The notes: generated by a model from the sequence alone, not told the origin. DNA of 64,000 bases from Lachnospiraceae bacterium (GCA_024696945.1 JAILGF010000075.1:33034-97033), one strand, 5' to 3'. Numbered from the stretch's first letter, positions 34,322 to 45,413 are shown. Translations and numbers: made by a program.

Positions 34322-36604
34322 ATGAGAGTAGAATATGCGATCATATTTTCAATACTCTGTATAATCCTGACAGTCTGTACCATAACGGCTATGCAGCAGA
34401 GAAGGAGCAAAGCCATAGGTGGGGCTGTTGCCTTTTTTGTGTGCTCGCTTCTTCCTCCGGTTACAGGAAACCTTATTATTGTCTGCACACAGAACAGATA
34501 TGTTGCTGAAGTGGGGTATTATGTATACTTCCTCGGAATGGATGTTATGGTTTATTCTCTGCTGAGGCTGACCTTTAGCTATTGCAGGATCTCATGGCAT
34601 AATAAAACCGTAAAGTATATTGTTTATTCGCTTTTTGCGATAGATGTTTTACAGTATGCTTTAAACCCTTACCTGAGACAGGCCTTCGATACCGAACCGC
34701 TCATAGTTGAAAACGAAACCTACTATAAGCTGGTTCCTTTCACCGGACAGCTGTACCATCGTATACTTGATTACGGAGTTTTCTTCTTTGTTTTGGGAGT
34801 TTTCTTTATAAAAATGATCAGATCGATCCGTATAAACAGGGAACGGTATTCGGTTATATTTTTATCGTTGGTTGTAGGCGGAGTCTGGGAAACATTTTAT
34901 ATATTTTCCGGGACGCCGATAGACCGTTCAATGATAGGCTTTGTTGTTATCGGATTGCTCGTATATTACTTTGCACTTTTTTACCGTCCGATGCGTCTTT
35001 TGGACAGTATGCTTGCAAACATGACCTCGGAATTGCCCGAAGCATTGTATTTCTTTGATAATAACGGGCTGTGCATCTGGGCAAACAGACCCGGAACTGA
35101 ACTTGCAGCTATTTCGGAGGAGGATTATTCAAAGGCTGAGGTTAAGCTGACCGAGCTTTTCGGAGAACTTGATCTTGAAAAGAATGAGTGGACTTCAAAC
35201 AAGACACTTAAAACGGATGAAGAGACCAGATATTATGTTATCGAAAAGCATGCTATACCCTATTCTGATAAGAAGGATGCCGGATCTTTTTTAAGCATCC
35301 GGGACAATACCGAGGAGCACCTGACCTTACAGAAGGAAATGCACAATGCAACTCATGACAGCCTTACCGATCTTTATACAAAGGATTATTTTCTTAAAAA
35401 GACGGAGGAGCTGCTTAAATCCGATAATGACACGCATTATGTTGCAGTATATGCCAATGTCAATAATTTCAAACTGATAAATGATATTTTCGGTACGGCA
35501 TTCGGTGATCACTGCTTAAAGGTTATTGCAGATAAGATACGTGAGATAGCTCCCGAAGGATGTGTATATGGACGCATGGTGGGTGATACCTTTGGAATGT
35601 GCATTCCTGCCGACAGCTTTGATGACGCCGAGATAGAGAGCGCTTTGGGACATTTTAAGGTAAGCGACGGGAAAGTCGATCATACGGTGCTCATCCATAT
35701 AGGTATTTATTTCATACCTGATAAGACAATAGATGTATCGCTTATGTTTGACAGGGCGAGGATGGCGGTCAATACAATAAAGAACGACTATCAGATATTC
35801 CTTTCATATTATGATGAGGCCATGAGGAATCAGGTATTGTGGGATCAGCACATTTCATCGCAGCTGAGCGAAGCGATAGAGGAACGGCAGATAGTTCCTT
35901 ATCTCCAGCCGATTGTAAATACCGACGGAAAGCCGGTGGGGGCGGAGGCACTTGTCAGGTGGATACATCCTCAGCTCGGTTTCCTTTCACCCGCAAAGTT
36001 TGTTCCGGTCTTTGAGAAGAACGGTATGATAGCTGAAGTAGATAGGTACATGTGGAGAAGTGCCTGTGAGATACTTGCAAAATGGAAGGAAGAGGGGAAG
36101 GACCTGTTTATCTCTATTAATATATCTCCGAAGGATTTCTACTTCATGGACGTGGTTTCGGTTATTAAGAATTATACCGATAAATACGGAGTAGATCACA
36201 GCAGACTGCGGATAGAGATCACTGAATCCGTAATGATTGATGACAACAGATACAGGATGAAGATACTGAATGAGTTCAGGGAGTCGGGATTCATTGTGGA
36301 AATAGACGATTTCGGAAGCGGTTACTCATCACTGAATATGCTTAAGGATATGCCTGTAGATATCATAAAAATAGACATGGGATTCCTTAACCAGTCACAG
36401 GAAAATGACAGAGCGGCTAAAATCCTTCACAACATTATAAATATGAATTCGGATCTGGGCATAATCTCTCTTACTGAGGGAGTGGAGACCGTTGAGCAGT
36501 ACAGGATGCTTTCGGATATGGGCTGCCGACTGTTCCAAGGGTATCATTTCGCCAAGCCCATGCCGGTGGAAGAATTTGAAGGCTGGGTTGCAAATTCGAA
36601 TTGA
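34322..36604 (+). CDS. 7TM-PAS-GGDEF(degenerate)-EAL c-di-GMP phosphodiesterase
   Basis: A 760-residue membrane protein. Seven helices cover about residues 4-225 (the 7TM sensor seen in histidine kinases), followed by a PAS-like domain (LPEALYFFDNNGLCIWAN). The GGDEF-like domain has MVGDTF near 420 in place of GGDEF, so it is probably not a cyclase. The EAL domain (about 520-755) is intact: EALVRW, SINISPKDF, EITESV, DDFGSGYSSL, IIKIDMGF, LTEGVETVEQ and QGYHFAKP. It should hydrolyse c-di-GMP, opposing the adjacent GGDEF protein. GGGAGAAGG precedes the ATG. Confidence 0.92.
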   Translation: MRVEYAIIFSILCIILTVCTITAMQQRRSKAIGGAVAFFVCSLLPPVTGNLIIVCTQNRYVAEVGYYVYFLGMDVMVYSLLRLTFSYCRISWHNKTVKYIVYSLFAIDVLQYALNPYLRQAFDTEPLIVENETYYKLVPFTGQLYHRILDYGVFFFVLGVFFIKMIRSIRINRERYSVIFLSLVVGGVWETFYIFSGTPIDRSMIGFVVIGLLVYYFALFYRPMRLLDSMLANMTSELPEALYFFDNNGLCIWANRPGTELAAISEEDYSKAEVKLTELFGELDLEKNEWTSNKTLKTDEETRYYVIEKHAIPYSDKKDAGSFLSIRDNTEEHLTLQKEMHNATHDSLTDLYTKDYFLKKTEELLKSDNDTHYVAVYANVNNFKLINDIFGTAFGDHCLKVIADKIREIAPEGCVYGRMVGDTFGMCIPADSFDDAEIESALGHFKVSDGKVDHTVLIHIGIYFIPDKTIDVSLMFDRARMAVNTIKNDYQIFLSYYDEAMRNQVLWDQHISSQLSEAIEERQIVPYLQPIVNTDGKPVGAEALVRWIHPQLGFLSPAKFVPVFEKNGMIAEVDRYMWRSACEILAKWKEEGKDLFISINISPKDFYFMDVVSVIKNYTDKYGVDHSRLRIEITESVMIDDNRYRMKILNEFRESGFIVEIDDFGSGYSSLNMLKDMPVDIIKIDMGFLNQSQENDRAAKILHNIINMNSDLGIISLTEGVETVEQYRMLSDMGCRLFQGYHFAKPMPVEEFEGWVANSN

Positions 36605-36629
36605 CTGTGCAGAAAAAATCTGATATACT
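36601..36629 (+). promoter_or_regulatory. Promoter of rpiB
   Basis: TTGACT, a 17-bp spacer and TATACT. The -35 overlaps the end of the EAL gene. Confidence 0.78.
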
Positions 36630-36697
36630 TCTCATCGATGAAGAGGCAGGCATATCACCGATAGGAATAAAAATTTGTAATGCCTGCGGAAAGGAAT

Positions 36698-37129
36698 ATG
36701 ACAATGATAGCAGTTGGAAGCGATCATGCAGGATATGCATTAAAACAGGTGGTTATGGCACATCTGAAGGAAAGAGGAGAGGAGTTTAAGGATTACGGTA
36801 CATACACCGAGGCATCCTGCGACTACCCCGATTTTGCGGAGGAGGTCAGCCAGGCCATTATAAAGGGAGAGGCAGACAAGGGCATCCTTATCTGCGGTAC
36901 GGGAATAGGTATTTCCATCGCAGCAAACAGGCATAGGGAAATAAGAGCAGCACTCTGCGGTGACTGCTTCAGCGCCGAGGCTACACGCCAGCACAATGAT
37001 GCAAATGTTCTGGCTATGGGTGCAAGAGTAGTTGCTGACGGACTTGCATTAAAGATTGTTGACACGTTCCTTGATACTCCGTTTTCCAACGGAGCAAATC
37101 ATGTGAGAAGAATCTCGAAGTTGTCATAA
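36698..37129 (+). CDS. rpiB: Ribose-5-phosphate isomerase B
   Basis: RpiB interconverts ribose 5-phosphate and ribulose 5-phosphate in the pentose phosphate pathway. The sequence has IAVGSDHAGYALK at the N-terminus, GTYTEASCDYPDFAEEV, the anion-hole ILICGTGIGISIAANR, and FSAEATRQHNDANVLAMGARV. The catalytic Cys is in LICGTGIG. GGAAAGGA favours ATG 36698 over the track start at 36680; ATG 36704 is also possible. Length of about 143 residues is normal. The Sua5 gene follows. Confidence 0.95.
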   Translation: MTMIAVGSDHAGYALKQVVMAHLKERGEEFKDYGTYTEASCDYPDFAEEVSQAIIKGEADKGILICGTGIGISIAANRHREIRAALCGDCFSAEATRQHNDANVLAMGARVVADGLALKIVDTFLDTPFSNGANHVRRISKLS

Positions 37130-37147
37130 ACTATAATATCATCCCTT

Positions 37148-37187
37148 GTCATAAGATTTCAGCCAAAGGCTGACGGAACCTTGTGAC
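37148..37187 (+). repeat. GTCATAAG structured element, copy A
   Basis: Outer arms GTCAtAAG and CTTgTGAC enclose an inner hairpin TCAGCC-AAA-GGCTGA and an unpaired CGGAAC. It is nearly identical in layout and bases to 56415-56452, but the inner stem bases differ in a compensating way (GCC/GGC here, ACC/GGT there). It lies in the leader of the Sua5 gene. Confidence 0.55.
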
Positions 37188-37206
37188 TTTGGAGCAAATG
37201 TGAAGC

Positions 37207-38322
37207 TTGGTAATAAAAATGAAAACAATAATTCAAAAGATAGATGCCACTAACATGGCATCTTCTGATTTTAAAGAGGCAGCTGAGCTGCTGAGGAACG
37301 GAAAGCTTGTGGCTTTCCCTACCGAAACGGTATACGGACTTGGCGGAAACGCATACGACAGCACTGCATCGGCAAGAATTTATGCGGCAAAGGGAAGACC
37401 TTCGGATAATCCGCTGATAGTGCATATTTCCTGCTTTGATGAGATACTGCCATTGGTGGAGGCTGTACCTCAAAATGCAAGAGTACTGGCAGACAGGTTC
37501 TGGCCGGGGCCGCTTACCATGATATTAAATAAATCCGACAGGATACCGAAGGAAACGACGGGAGGGCTTGATACCGTGGCAATCCGCATGCCTTCGCACC
37601 CTATAGCAAACAGGCTGATAAAGGAGGCAGGCATACCTATCGCAGCTCCGAGTGCAAACGCATCCGGGCGGCCGAGTACCACTAAGGCAGAGCACGTTAT
37701 AGAAGATCTCGACGGCAGGATCGACATGATAATTGACGGAGGTTCTTCGGACATAGGTCTGGAATCAACCATAGTCGACCTGACTGTAGAACCGGCACTT
37801 ATATTAAGACCGGGTTATATTACTATAGAAATGCTTAGGGAGGTAATTCCCGATATCGAGTATGATAAGGCGGTATTAAAAAGAATGCGGGATGACAGCA
37901 TAGTTGCAAAGGCTCCCGGAATGAAGTACAGACATTATGCTCCAAAGGGAGAGCTTACCATATTCGAAGGGGATACGGATGCTGTATCGAAAGCAATAGG
38001 AAAAGCTGCAGAAGAGAAGCTTAGATCCGGATATTCTGTAGGTATTTTAACAAGTGATGAGCTTGCCGGAAGTTATGAAGATTTAAAGAAATACGTAACA
38101 GAGGGAAAGAAGCCTCATGAGAATGGGGCATTATATATAAAGGATATCGGTTCGCGCGAAAATGAGGCGGAAATAGCCGCCGGTCTGTTTGATGCATTAA
38201 GATATTTTGATGAAGTAGGAGCAGAGTTTATTTACGCCGAGGCATTTAATGACGGAGGCTTAGGTCAGGCGATCATGAACCGCCTTATGAAGGCGGCGGG
38301 ATATCATGTGATCACCTTATAA
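37207..38322 (+). CDS. sua5: Threonylcarbamoyl-AMP synthase (Sua5/YwlC type)
   Basis: The enzyme makes threonylcarbamoyl-AMP from Thr, bicarbonate and ATP for the t6A modification of tRNAs reading ANN codons. The YrdC domain (about 1-215) has FPTETVYGLGGNAYD, IYAAKGRPSDNPLIVHI, FWPGPLTMIL, VAIRMPSHPIA and PSANASGRPSTT. The C-terminal Sua5 domain (about 230-371) includes KAPGMKYRHYAPKGEL, so this is the long form. The start may be TTG 37207 or ATG 37219; neither has a strong ribosome site, and a structured element lies just upstream. It ends 3 bp from the convergent DUF402 gene with no terminator between. Confidence 0.94.
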   Translation: MVIKMKTIIQKIDATNMASSDFKEAAELLRNGKLVAFPTETVYGLGGNAYDSTASARIYAAKGRPSDNPLIVHISCFDEILPLVEAVPQNARVLADRFWPGPLTMILNKSDRIPKETTGGLDTVAIRMPSHPIANRLIKEAGIPIAAPSANASGRPSTTKAEHVIEDLDGRIDMIIDGGSSDIGLESTIVDLTVEPALILRPGYITIEMLREVIPDIEYDKAVLKRMRDDSIVAKAPGMKYRHYAPKGELTIFEGDTDAVSKAIGKAAEEKLRSGYSVGILTSDELAGSYEDLKKYVTEGKKPHENGALYIKDIGSRENEAEIAAGLFDALRYFDEVGAEFIYAEAFNDGGLGQAIMNRLMKAAGYHVITL

Positions 38323-38325
38323 AAG

Positions 38326-38814
38326 CTATGAACAAATGACATTTTCTATCACAGCCTGTAATCTGTCAAAACGGCCACGGTATATGGTCGTAAGAAGCTC
38401 GTTCATGGAACGGAGTCCTTTTAACAGCTGTTCTTCGGTGATAAGGTTCTGTTCGCGGGCATCGGCTGCTTCGTCGCAGTCGAGAACCTTGATGTTCCCG
38501 TTGGGATATACAACTACGTCAAAGAGAAGGTCTTCATAGGTGAAGGAGTTTTCTTCTTCATTAATGATACAGTCGATTATATCACAATACCAATACTTAA
38601 TGTTTCCGGAACAGTCAAGGAATTTGCTGACCTTCCAGCCTTTATCGATAAAATATGCGGAAACTCCGCTTGCAAAATCAGTCCTGGGATTTAAGGTCTT
38701 CCAGCTTGTAATAAGCAGGTTGTCCTCAAATTTCAGGATTTTGTCGTCTGTAAGGTTTGTGAATTCATCGGGGATAAATCTGCGTCTGTATAAATGAAGA
38801 TTTTCTGTATTCAT
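38326..38814 (-). CDS. DUF402 family protein
   Basis: A 162-residue protein with the DUF402 core: GVSAYFIDKGW, then KYWYCDIIDCIINEEENSFTYEDLLFDVVVYPNG and KVLDCDEAADA. The acidic clusters probably bind divalent metal. Characterised relatives include nucleoside tri/diphosphatases and FomD-type nucleotide hydrolases, so a phosphohydrolase is plausible, but the substrate cannot be read from sequence. GGAGG precedes the ATG on the minus strand. The gene lies downstream of the LRR gene in the same direction, with a partial palindrome between. Confidence 0.8.
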   Translation of the reverse strand: MNTENLHLYRRRFIPDEFTNLTDDKILKFEDNLLITSWKTLNPRTDFASGVSAYFIDKGWKVSKFLDCSGNIKYWYCDIIDCIINEEENSFTYEDLLFDVVVYPNGNIKVLDCDEAADAREQNLITEEQLLKGLRSMNELLTTIYRGRFDRLQAVIENVICS

Positions 38815-38846
38815 GATAAACCTCCTTGTTTCTCTGACAACTATCC

Positions 38847-38880
38847 CCCAAGGCTAAGCAGTGGCTTTGCCTTGAGGGAA
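38847..38880. repeat. Intergenic imperfect palindrome
   Basis: CCCCAAGGC and GCCTTGAGGG pair with G-T wobble around a 14-nt centre. It lacks a T-run. It sits 3' of the LRR gene and 5' of the DUF402 gene and resembles the other Lachnospiraceae-type palindromes in this window. Confidence 0.4.
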
Positions 38881-38890
38881 GCAATGGAAA

Positions 38891-40981
38891 TTATTTAACT
38901 TTAACTTTAACCTTGAACTTCTTTGAAGTGGATTTCTTTCCGTTCTTGATGGTACATGTAACGGTAATCGTGCAGGTACCCTTCTTCTTGGCTTTTATTT
39001 CGCCTGTCTTGGAATTTACCGAAGCAATTTTCTTCTTGGAAGACTTGAAGCTTACTTTACATTCGGTATTGTTTCCTAAAATGAGCTTCGATACGGCATT
39101 TAAGCCTGCAGGCATCTCTGCAGTAATAACTGTTGTATTGCCCTTCTTTAATTCAACCTCATCCGTAACATAGATCATGCTTAAGAGATCTTTTACGGAA
39201 TCCCTTAAAGTATACTGATAAAGCACGGGATCATAATCATATAACTCGCCCCAATATTTAAACTCTTCATTACATGCCTGTATGTACTCTGCAACGGGAG
39301 TATCGGCATATATCTTTGCGGAACCGAATGATAAGTCGGGATCAAATTCCTCGATAGTAGAAGGGAAGATTACTTCTGGACTGATAATGGTCTCGTTTTC
39401 ATAATTATCATCGTAGAAGTAACGTTTTGCAACGGTGTAATAGTTAAGAGAGATAACTCCTTCGGGAATATCGATCTTCTCCAGTGCACCGGGAACATCT
39501 ATAAGGGCTGTCATTTCCTTGTCATAAACACAGTTCTTGTAAGATGCAAGAAATTCGTTGGCAGGATCTACGGTAACCTTTTTAAGAGCGGGAGCGTAAG
39601 CCAGCATGGGGTTGTATATATAACCTACGCTTGCAGGTATCGAAATAGAAGTCAGATTCTTGCATGTCTTAAGGTTCAGGTCAAGCCACATTACACCTTC
39701 GGGGATGTCAAGGGTTTTGATCTTGGAACCCATGAATACATTAGGTGCAATGAATACTGTGTCCGGATTGAATTTGCAGGTGGTTTTATCCTTGGGATAA
39801 TATACTAAGGTTGCAATGTTCGATTCATATCTCTTTCCGTTTTCATCTGCAGCGTAAGTATAGATACCGCCTTCATATTCCGACAAGGAATCGGTCTCTT
39901 TTTCCAAAGAAACCTTTCCCTTAAATCCTGTAAAAGCATCGAAGTCGATATATCTTACGGTTTCGGGTATTACAATCTCTGCTTTGGGATTGAATCCGCC
40001 GATGCAGTAGCCCTGCATTGTGATAAGGTTCTTGGAAAGTGTGAGCTTCTCAATCTTATCGCCGCCGTCAAAAGCATACCATCCGAGCTGCTCTACGGTA
40101 TCGGGAAGATTTATTTCCCTTGTATTGTAATAGTTTCCGGAAAGACCGAGGTTGCTTATATAAGTGGTTCCCTCGGCTACATTAATGGTTTTTTTGGTAA
40201 GATCGATGGCTTCAAGAGACTTAATGGGCTCTTCGGTCACATAATCAACGTAGTCAAGGTAGAGACCTCCGTCCTGGATGTAATAACCGTTTTTATTATT
40301 TTTAATAGTTATCTTGTCAAAATCGACATTGGACAGATAAGGAATTGCATTTTCGGGAATCTCTACGTTTTCAATCTTGGGAAGATCGACCAGAGATACA
40401 TAGTCAAGATTCTTATTAAGTTTAACAGAACTTAAACTGCTGTTGTTATAAAGATAAAGATCCTCAAGCTCCGTACCCGAAGCATCGAGCGACTTCAGCT
40501 TATCAGCAGAGGCAATGCTCAGCCATCCCTTTATTTTGCCCAGCTTAACATCTTCAAGCATGGGAAGATTTGAGAGCTCATAGGAGTTGTAATCACCGTC
40601 AGCTTTAATCTTTGACATGTCGAGCTCTTTGAGGTTCGTTGCATAAGAAATATAGAGACTGGTAACTGTTGACGGGAGAACAAGCTTCTCCATGGATTCT
40701 ACACAGACGGTTACACTTGTTACACCTTCGGGAACAGTAAGACTTTTGAAAGTGCCGTTCCAAATGGAAACACCGGTAATACCGGCATCGGACGGGATGA
40801 CTACGTCTTCATCGTCACCGTAATAACCGTAAACATATGTGCCTTCATCCCAGACCTGATAGTCAAATTCCGACAGTTCCTGTGCAAATGCGGATACCGC
40901 AGGTGCTTGGAAGACAAGAATCTGGACAGCAAGTGCCAGTGAAAGCACAAAAGCTATCGCTTTCTTTAATGATCTTTTCAT
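38891..40981 (-). CDS. Secreted BspA-like leucine-rich repeat protein
   Basis: A 696-residue exported protein with signal peptide MKRSLKKAIAFVLSLALAVQ and likely cleavage near VSAFA. The body is made of irregular LRR_5/BspA-type repeats such as LTVPEGVTSVTVCVES, LVLPSTVTSLYISYATNLKELD and INLPDTVEQLGWYAF. The C-terminal 90 residues form a Big_2-like domain (KLILGNNTECKVSFKSSKKKIASVNSKTG). There is no LPXTG motif. BspA-like proteins often bind host or fibre surfaces, but the ligand here is unknown. Its start lies only 22 bp after atpC in the same direction with no visible terminator, so it may be read from the atp operon. Confidence 0.85.
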   Translation of the reverse strand: MKRSLKKAIAFVLSLALAVQILVFQAPAVSAFAQELSEFDYQVWDEGTYVYGYYGDDEDVVIPSDAGITGVSIWNGTFKSLTVPEGVTSVTVCVESMEKLVLPSTVTSLYISYATNLKELDMSKIKADGDYNSYELSNLPMLEDVKLGKIKGWLSIASADKLKSLDASGTELEDLYLYNNSSLSSVKLNKNLDYVSLVDLPKIENVEIPENAIPYLSNVDFDKITIKNNKNGYYIQDGGLYLDYVDYVTEEPIKSLEAIDLTKKTINVAEGTTYISNLGLSGNYYNTREINLPDTVEQLGWYAFDGGDKIEKLTLSKNLITMQGYCIGGFNPKAEIVIPETVRYIDFDAFTGFKGKVSLEKETDSLSEYEGGIYTYAADENGKRYESNIATLVYYPKDKTTCKFNPDTVFIAPNVFMGSKIKTLDIPEGVMWLDLNLKTCKNLTSISIPASVGYIYNPMLAYAPALKKVTVDPANEFLASYKNCVYDKEMTALIDVPGALEKIDIPEGVISLNYYTVAKRYFYDDNYENETIISPEVIFPSTIEEFDPDLSFGSAKIYADTPVAEYIQACNEEFKYWGELYDYDPVLYQYTLRDSVKDLLSMIYVTDEVELKKGNTTVITAEMPAGLNAVSKLILGNNTECKVSFKSSKKKIASVNSKTGEIKAKKKGTCTITVTCTIKNGKKSTSKKFKVKVKVK

Positions 40982-41003
40982 TTTCCTTGTAAACCCTCCT
41001 TTT

Positions 41004-41405
41004 TTATTTTACTATACTTAAACGAACTAGGGCACGCTTCAGTTTTGCTTCCGCGATGCGCTGATCACGTTCGTTAAGGTCAGGATTTTTAAGACGTTCT
41101 TCAGCTCTTTCCTTAGCAGAGAGGGCACGTTGTTCGTCTATGTCCTCCTTCCATTCCCAGGTGGTGGCGAGCAGATGACAGGTACCGTCCATAACGGATA
41201 ACATGCCGCCGATGCAGGCAGCATATCTGGTCGTACCATCCTCGAGACGGATGTAGGCTTCTCCCATACCAAGAGCAGTGCAGAAATTACAGTGGCCGGC
41301 AAGCACTGCCATGTCACCTGTGACGGTTCTGCACTTAACTCTTTCTATTTCACCGGAATAGATGAGTCCGTCCGGTGTAGCAATCTGGATAGGGAATGTA
41401 TTCAT
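41004..41405 (-). CDS. atpC: ATP synthase epsilon subunit
   Basis: A 133-residue epsilon subunit, part of the central stalk and a brake on ATP hydrolysis. The N-terminal beta-sandwich shows IATPDGLIYSGEIERVKCRTVTGDMAVLAGHCN, and the C-terminal helices are ALSAKERAEERLKN...RIAEAKLKRALVRL. It is the last atp gene, and a secreted LRR gene follows at once. Confidence 0.95.
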   Translation of the reverse strand: MNTFPIQIATPDGLIYSGEIERVKCRTVTGDMAVLAGHCNFCTALGMGEAYIRLEDGTTRYAACIGGMLSVMDGTCHLLATTWEWKEDIDEQRALSAKERAEERLKNPDLNERDQRIAEAKLKRALVRLSIVK

Positions 41406-41420
41406 GTAAAATACCTCTTA

Positions 41421-42824
<1,404 letters not shown>

Positions 42825-42845
42825 CTATCTCATGATTTTATTGAA

Positions 42846-42893
42846 CACCTCATCAGTCAGCCTGCGGCTGACAGCTTCCCCTCGAGGGGAAGC
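42846..42893. repeat. CACCTCATCAGTC intergenic palindromes
   Basis: CACCTCATCA is followed by hairpin GTCAGCC/GGCTGAC (42856-42872) and then the palindrome GCTTCCCCTCGAGGGGAAGC (42874-42893). A related CACCTCATCAGTC stretch occurs on the minus strand at 45464-45482. It is inserted between atpG and atpD. Confidence 0.65.
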
Positions 42894-42954
42894 CTTTTGA
42901 CGGGGATATTATCTGTTATTCCGGGGAGCATTGGCTCCGAAGAATTTTTGAGGA

Positions 42955-43872
42955 TCACAGTCCCTCGGCACCACCGACGATCTCAGTGATCTCCTGGGTA
43001 ATGCTTGCCTGACGTGCACGGTTGTAATGGAGGTTAAGTTTTTCTATCATTTCCTCTGCATTACTTGTTGCGGCATCCATGGCGGTACGGCGGGCAGCCT
43101 GTTCGCTGGCTACCGAGTCACATATCGCACCGTAGATAACTCCCGCTAAGTACTCGGGAACTATGGTATTGAACACCTCTGTGCTGTCGGGCTCATAAAG
43201 GATTATATTTTTCACTCCGCTGCCGGAGCCTGCATTATCCGTACTGCTTTCAGCAGCGTTGGAATTGCCTGCTTTTTTAGCACTGCCGATCTTCCCATGC
43301 TTTATATCTGCGAGCGGGAGAGTGGCAACGGCGTGCGGAACCTGTGACAATATATTTATAAATTCAGTGTAAACGAGTGAAACACAGCCAAACGTACCTT
43401 TTTTGTACTCTTCACATACAAGATTGGAGATCGCAAAGCTGTCTGCAACGGCTATGGGAGCTATCTCACCGAAGGCTTCGGTAAGTATTTCCGCATTCCT
43501 ATGTTTAAAATACTCAACAGCTTTCTTGCCGATAGGAAGTACGGAATATTCCTTGCCTTGTGCGTCGGCTTCAAAGCACTTAAAGAGGTTTGAGTTGTAT
43601 CCGCCGGCCAAGCCTCTGTCACCTGCTATTACTATGTAGCAGACCTTTTCGTTTACATTGTCCTTGGCATATATCGATGAAAAATCGGTGTTGCTGTTTG
43701 CGATATTTACCAGGGTGCTGTACAGTTCATCGAAATACGGACGGCATCTCTCCGAACGTTCCTTTGCCCTGCGCAGCTTGGAGGATGCGACGAGTTCCAT
43801 TGCTTTGGTAATCTGCATCGTGCTCTGCACACTTTTGATGCGCAGCTTTACTGCCTTCATGCTACCGGCCAT
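42955..43872 (-). CDS. atpG: ATP synthase gamma subunit
   Basis: A 305-residue rotor shaft. The N-terminal VKLRIKSVQSTMQITKAMELVASSKLRRA and C-terminal MDAATSNAEEMIEKLNLHYNRARQASITQEITEIVGGAE are diagnostic coiled-coil helices. A serine/glycine/asparagine-rich insertion near residues 200-225 (GNSNAAESSTDNAGSGSG) lengthens it slightly beyond the usual 285-290 residues. Confidence 0.97.
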   Translation of the reverse strand: MAGSMKAVKLRIKSVQSTMQITKAMELVASSKLRRAKERSERCRPYFDELYSTLVNIANSNTDFSSIYAKDNVNEKVCYIVIAGDRGLAGGYNSNLFKCFEADAQGKEYSVLPIGKKAVEYFKHRNAEILTEAFGEIAPIAVADSFAISNLVCEEYKKGTFGCVSLVYTEFINILSQVPHAVATLPLADIKHGKIGSAKKAGNSNAAESSTDNAGSGSGVKNIILYEPDSTEVFNTIVPEYLAGVIYGAICDSVASEQAARRTAMDAATSNAEEMIEKLNLHYNRARQASITQEITEIVGGAEGL

Positions 43873-43892
43873 GTTGCTTCCTCCTTCAAAAT

Positions 43893-45413
43893 TTATTTAC
43901 TGCTTAAAAATTGTTTTGTATATGCCTCAAGGGCTGACTTAAGATTGTTTTCGGTCTCTTCTTCAAGCTTTCCGGTCTCTTTTATAGCCTGCATAGCTGA
44001 ATTACCGTCGGCGTTTGTCTCAAGGAATGTATAAAGACCGGCTTCGTATTCCTTGATATCCTCAACCTCAACTTCGGTCAGCATGTTTTTGATAACCGCA
44101 TAGATGATGGCTATCTGCTTTTCAACAGGAACGGGAGAGTTCTGAGACTGCTTAAGAACTTCCACGATACGGGCACCCTGATCGAGACGTGCCTTGGTAT
44201 CAGCATCGAGGTCGGAACCGAACTGTGCGAAGCCCTGGAGCTCTCTGTACTGGGAGTAAACCAGCTTCAAGGTACCGGCAACCTTCTTCATGGCCTTTAT
44301 CTGTGCATTACCACCAACACGGGATACGGAGATACCGGGGTTAACTGCTGGCATAACGCCTGAGTGGAAAAGCTCGGTCTCAAGGAATATCTGTCCGTCT
44401 GTGATCGAAATTACGTTGGTAGGTATGTATGCCGAAACGTCGCCTGCCTGAGTTTCGATAACGGGAAGGGCGGTAAGCGATCCGCCGCCGTGTTCTTTAT
44501 CAAGCTTTGCGGCACGCTCTAAGAGTCTTGAATGGAGATAGAATACGTCTCCGGGGTACGCTTCACGTCCGGGTGGACGACGGATAAGCAGTGAGAGTGC
44601 TCTGTAAGCTACAGCATGCTTACTTAAGTCATCGTATATACAGAGAACATGCTTGCCCTTGTACATGAAATACTCACCCATAGCGCAGCCCGAATAAGGT
44701 GCTATGAACTGCAGGGGGCTTGCCTCGGAAGCGGTAGCGGCTACGATGATGGTGTAGTCCATTGCACCGTTCTTCTGAAGATTTTCAACAAGGTTGGCAA
44801 CTGTGGAACGCTTCTGGCCTATGGCTACATAGATACAGATAACGTCCTTGCCCTTCTGGTTTATAATGGTATCGGTAGCGATAGTGGTTTTTCCTGTCTG
44901 ACGGTCGCCGATGATAAGCTCACGCTGGCCACGTCCGATGGGGATCATGGAGTCGATAGCTTTGATACCGGTCTGAAGCGGCTCAAATACCGACTGACGC
45001 TCACAGATACCGGGTGCGGGGGACTCAATGGCCCTGAACTCTGTGGTGGCTATGGGACCTGCGCCGTCTATGGGCTGTCCTAAGGCGTTAACGACACGCC
45101 CTATCATAGCTTCTCCGACAGGAACAGATACGACCTTACCCGTACGCTTTACCGTCTGTCCTTCACCGATACTGTCTCCCGAGCCGAACAATACGATGGA
45201 AACACTGTTTTCTTCGAGATTCTGGGCCATACCGAAGCTGCCGTCTTCGAACTCTAAGAGCTCGCCTGCCATGCAGTTGATAAGACCGCTGGCCCTTGCG
45301 ATACCGTCACCTACGTTAAGTACGGTACCGGTTTCGTTCTGGCGTATCGTGTTTTCATAGTACTTTATCTGACTACGGATGACCTGGGATATTTCTTCGG
45401 GTTTTAATTGCAT
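43893..45413 (-). CDS. atpA: ATP synthase alpha subunit
   Basis: The non-catalytic nucleotide-binding F1 subunit, 506 residues. It has Walker [32 protein letters not shown], and [35 protein letters not shown]. It alternates with beta in the hexamer. An AGGATGG site precedes the ATG, and a palindromic gap separates it from atpH. Confidence 0.98.
   Translation of the reverse strand: MQLKPEEISQVIRSQIKYYENTIRQNETGTVLNVGDGIARASGLINCMAGELLEFEDGSFGMAQNLEENSVSIVLFGSGDSIGEGQTVKRTGKVVSVPVGEAMIGRVVNALGQPIDGAGPIATTEFRAIESPAPGICERQSVFEPLQTGIKAIDSMIPIGRGQRELIIGDRQTGKTTIATDTIINQKGKDVICIYVAIGQKRSTVANLVENLQKNGAMDYTIIVAATASEASPLQFIAPYSGCAMGEYFMYKGKHVLCIYDDLSKHAVAYRALSLLIRRPPGREAYPGDVFYLHSRLLERAAKLDKEHGGGSLTALPVIETQAGDVSAYIPTNVISITDGQIFLETELFHSGVMPAVNPGISVSRVGGNAQIKAMKKVAGTLKLVYSQYRELQGFAQFGSDLDADTKARLDQGARIVEVLKQSQNSPVPVEKQIAIIYAVIKNMLTEVEVEDIKEYEAGLYTFLETNADGNSAMQAIKETGKLEEETENNLKSALEAYTKQFLSSK

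Noticed and set aside
36601-36789. 62-residue ORF before rpiB
   Set aside because: It starts on the rpiB -35 sequence and overlaps rpiB in another frame, so it is a shadow.
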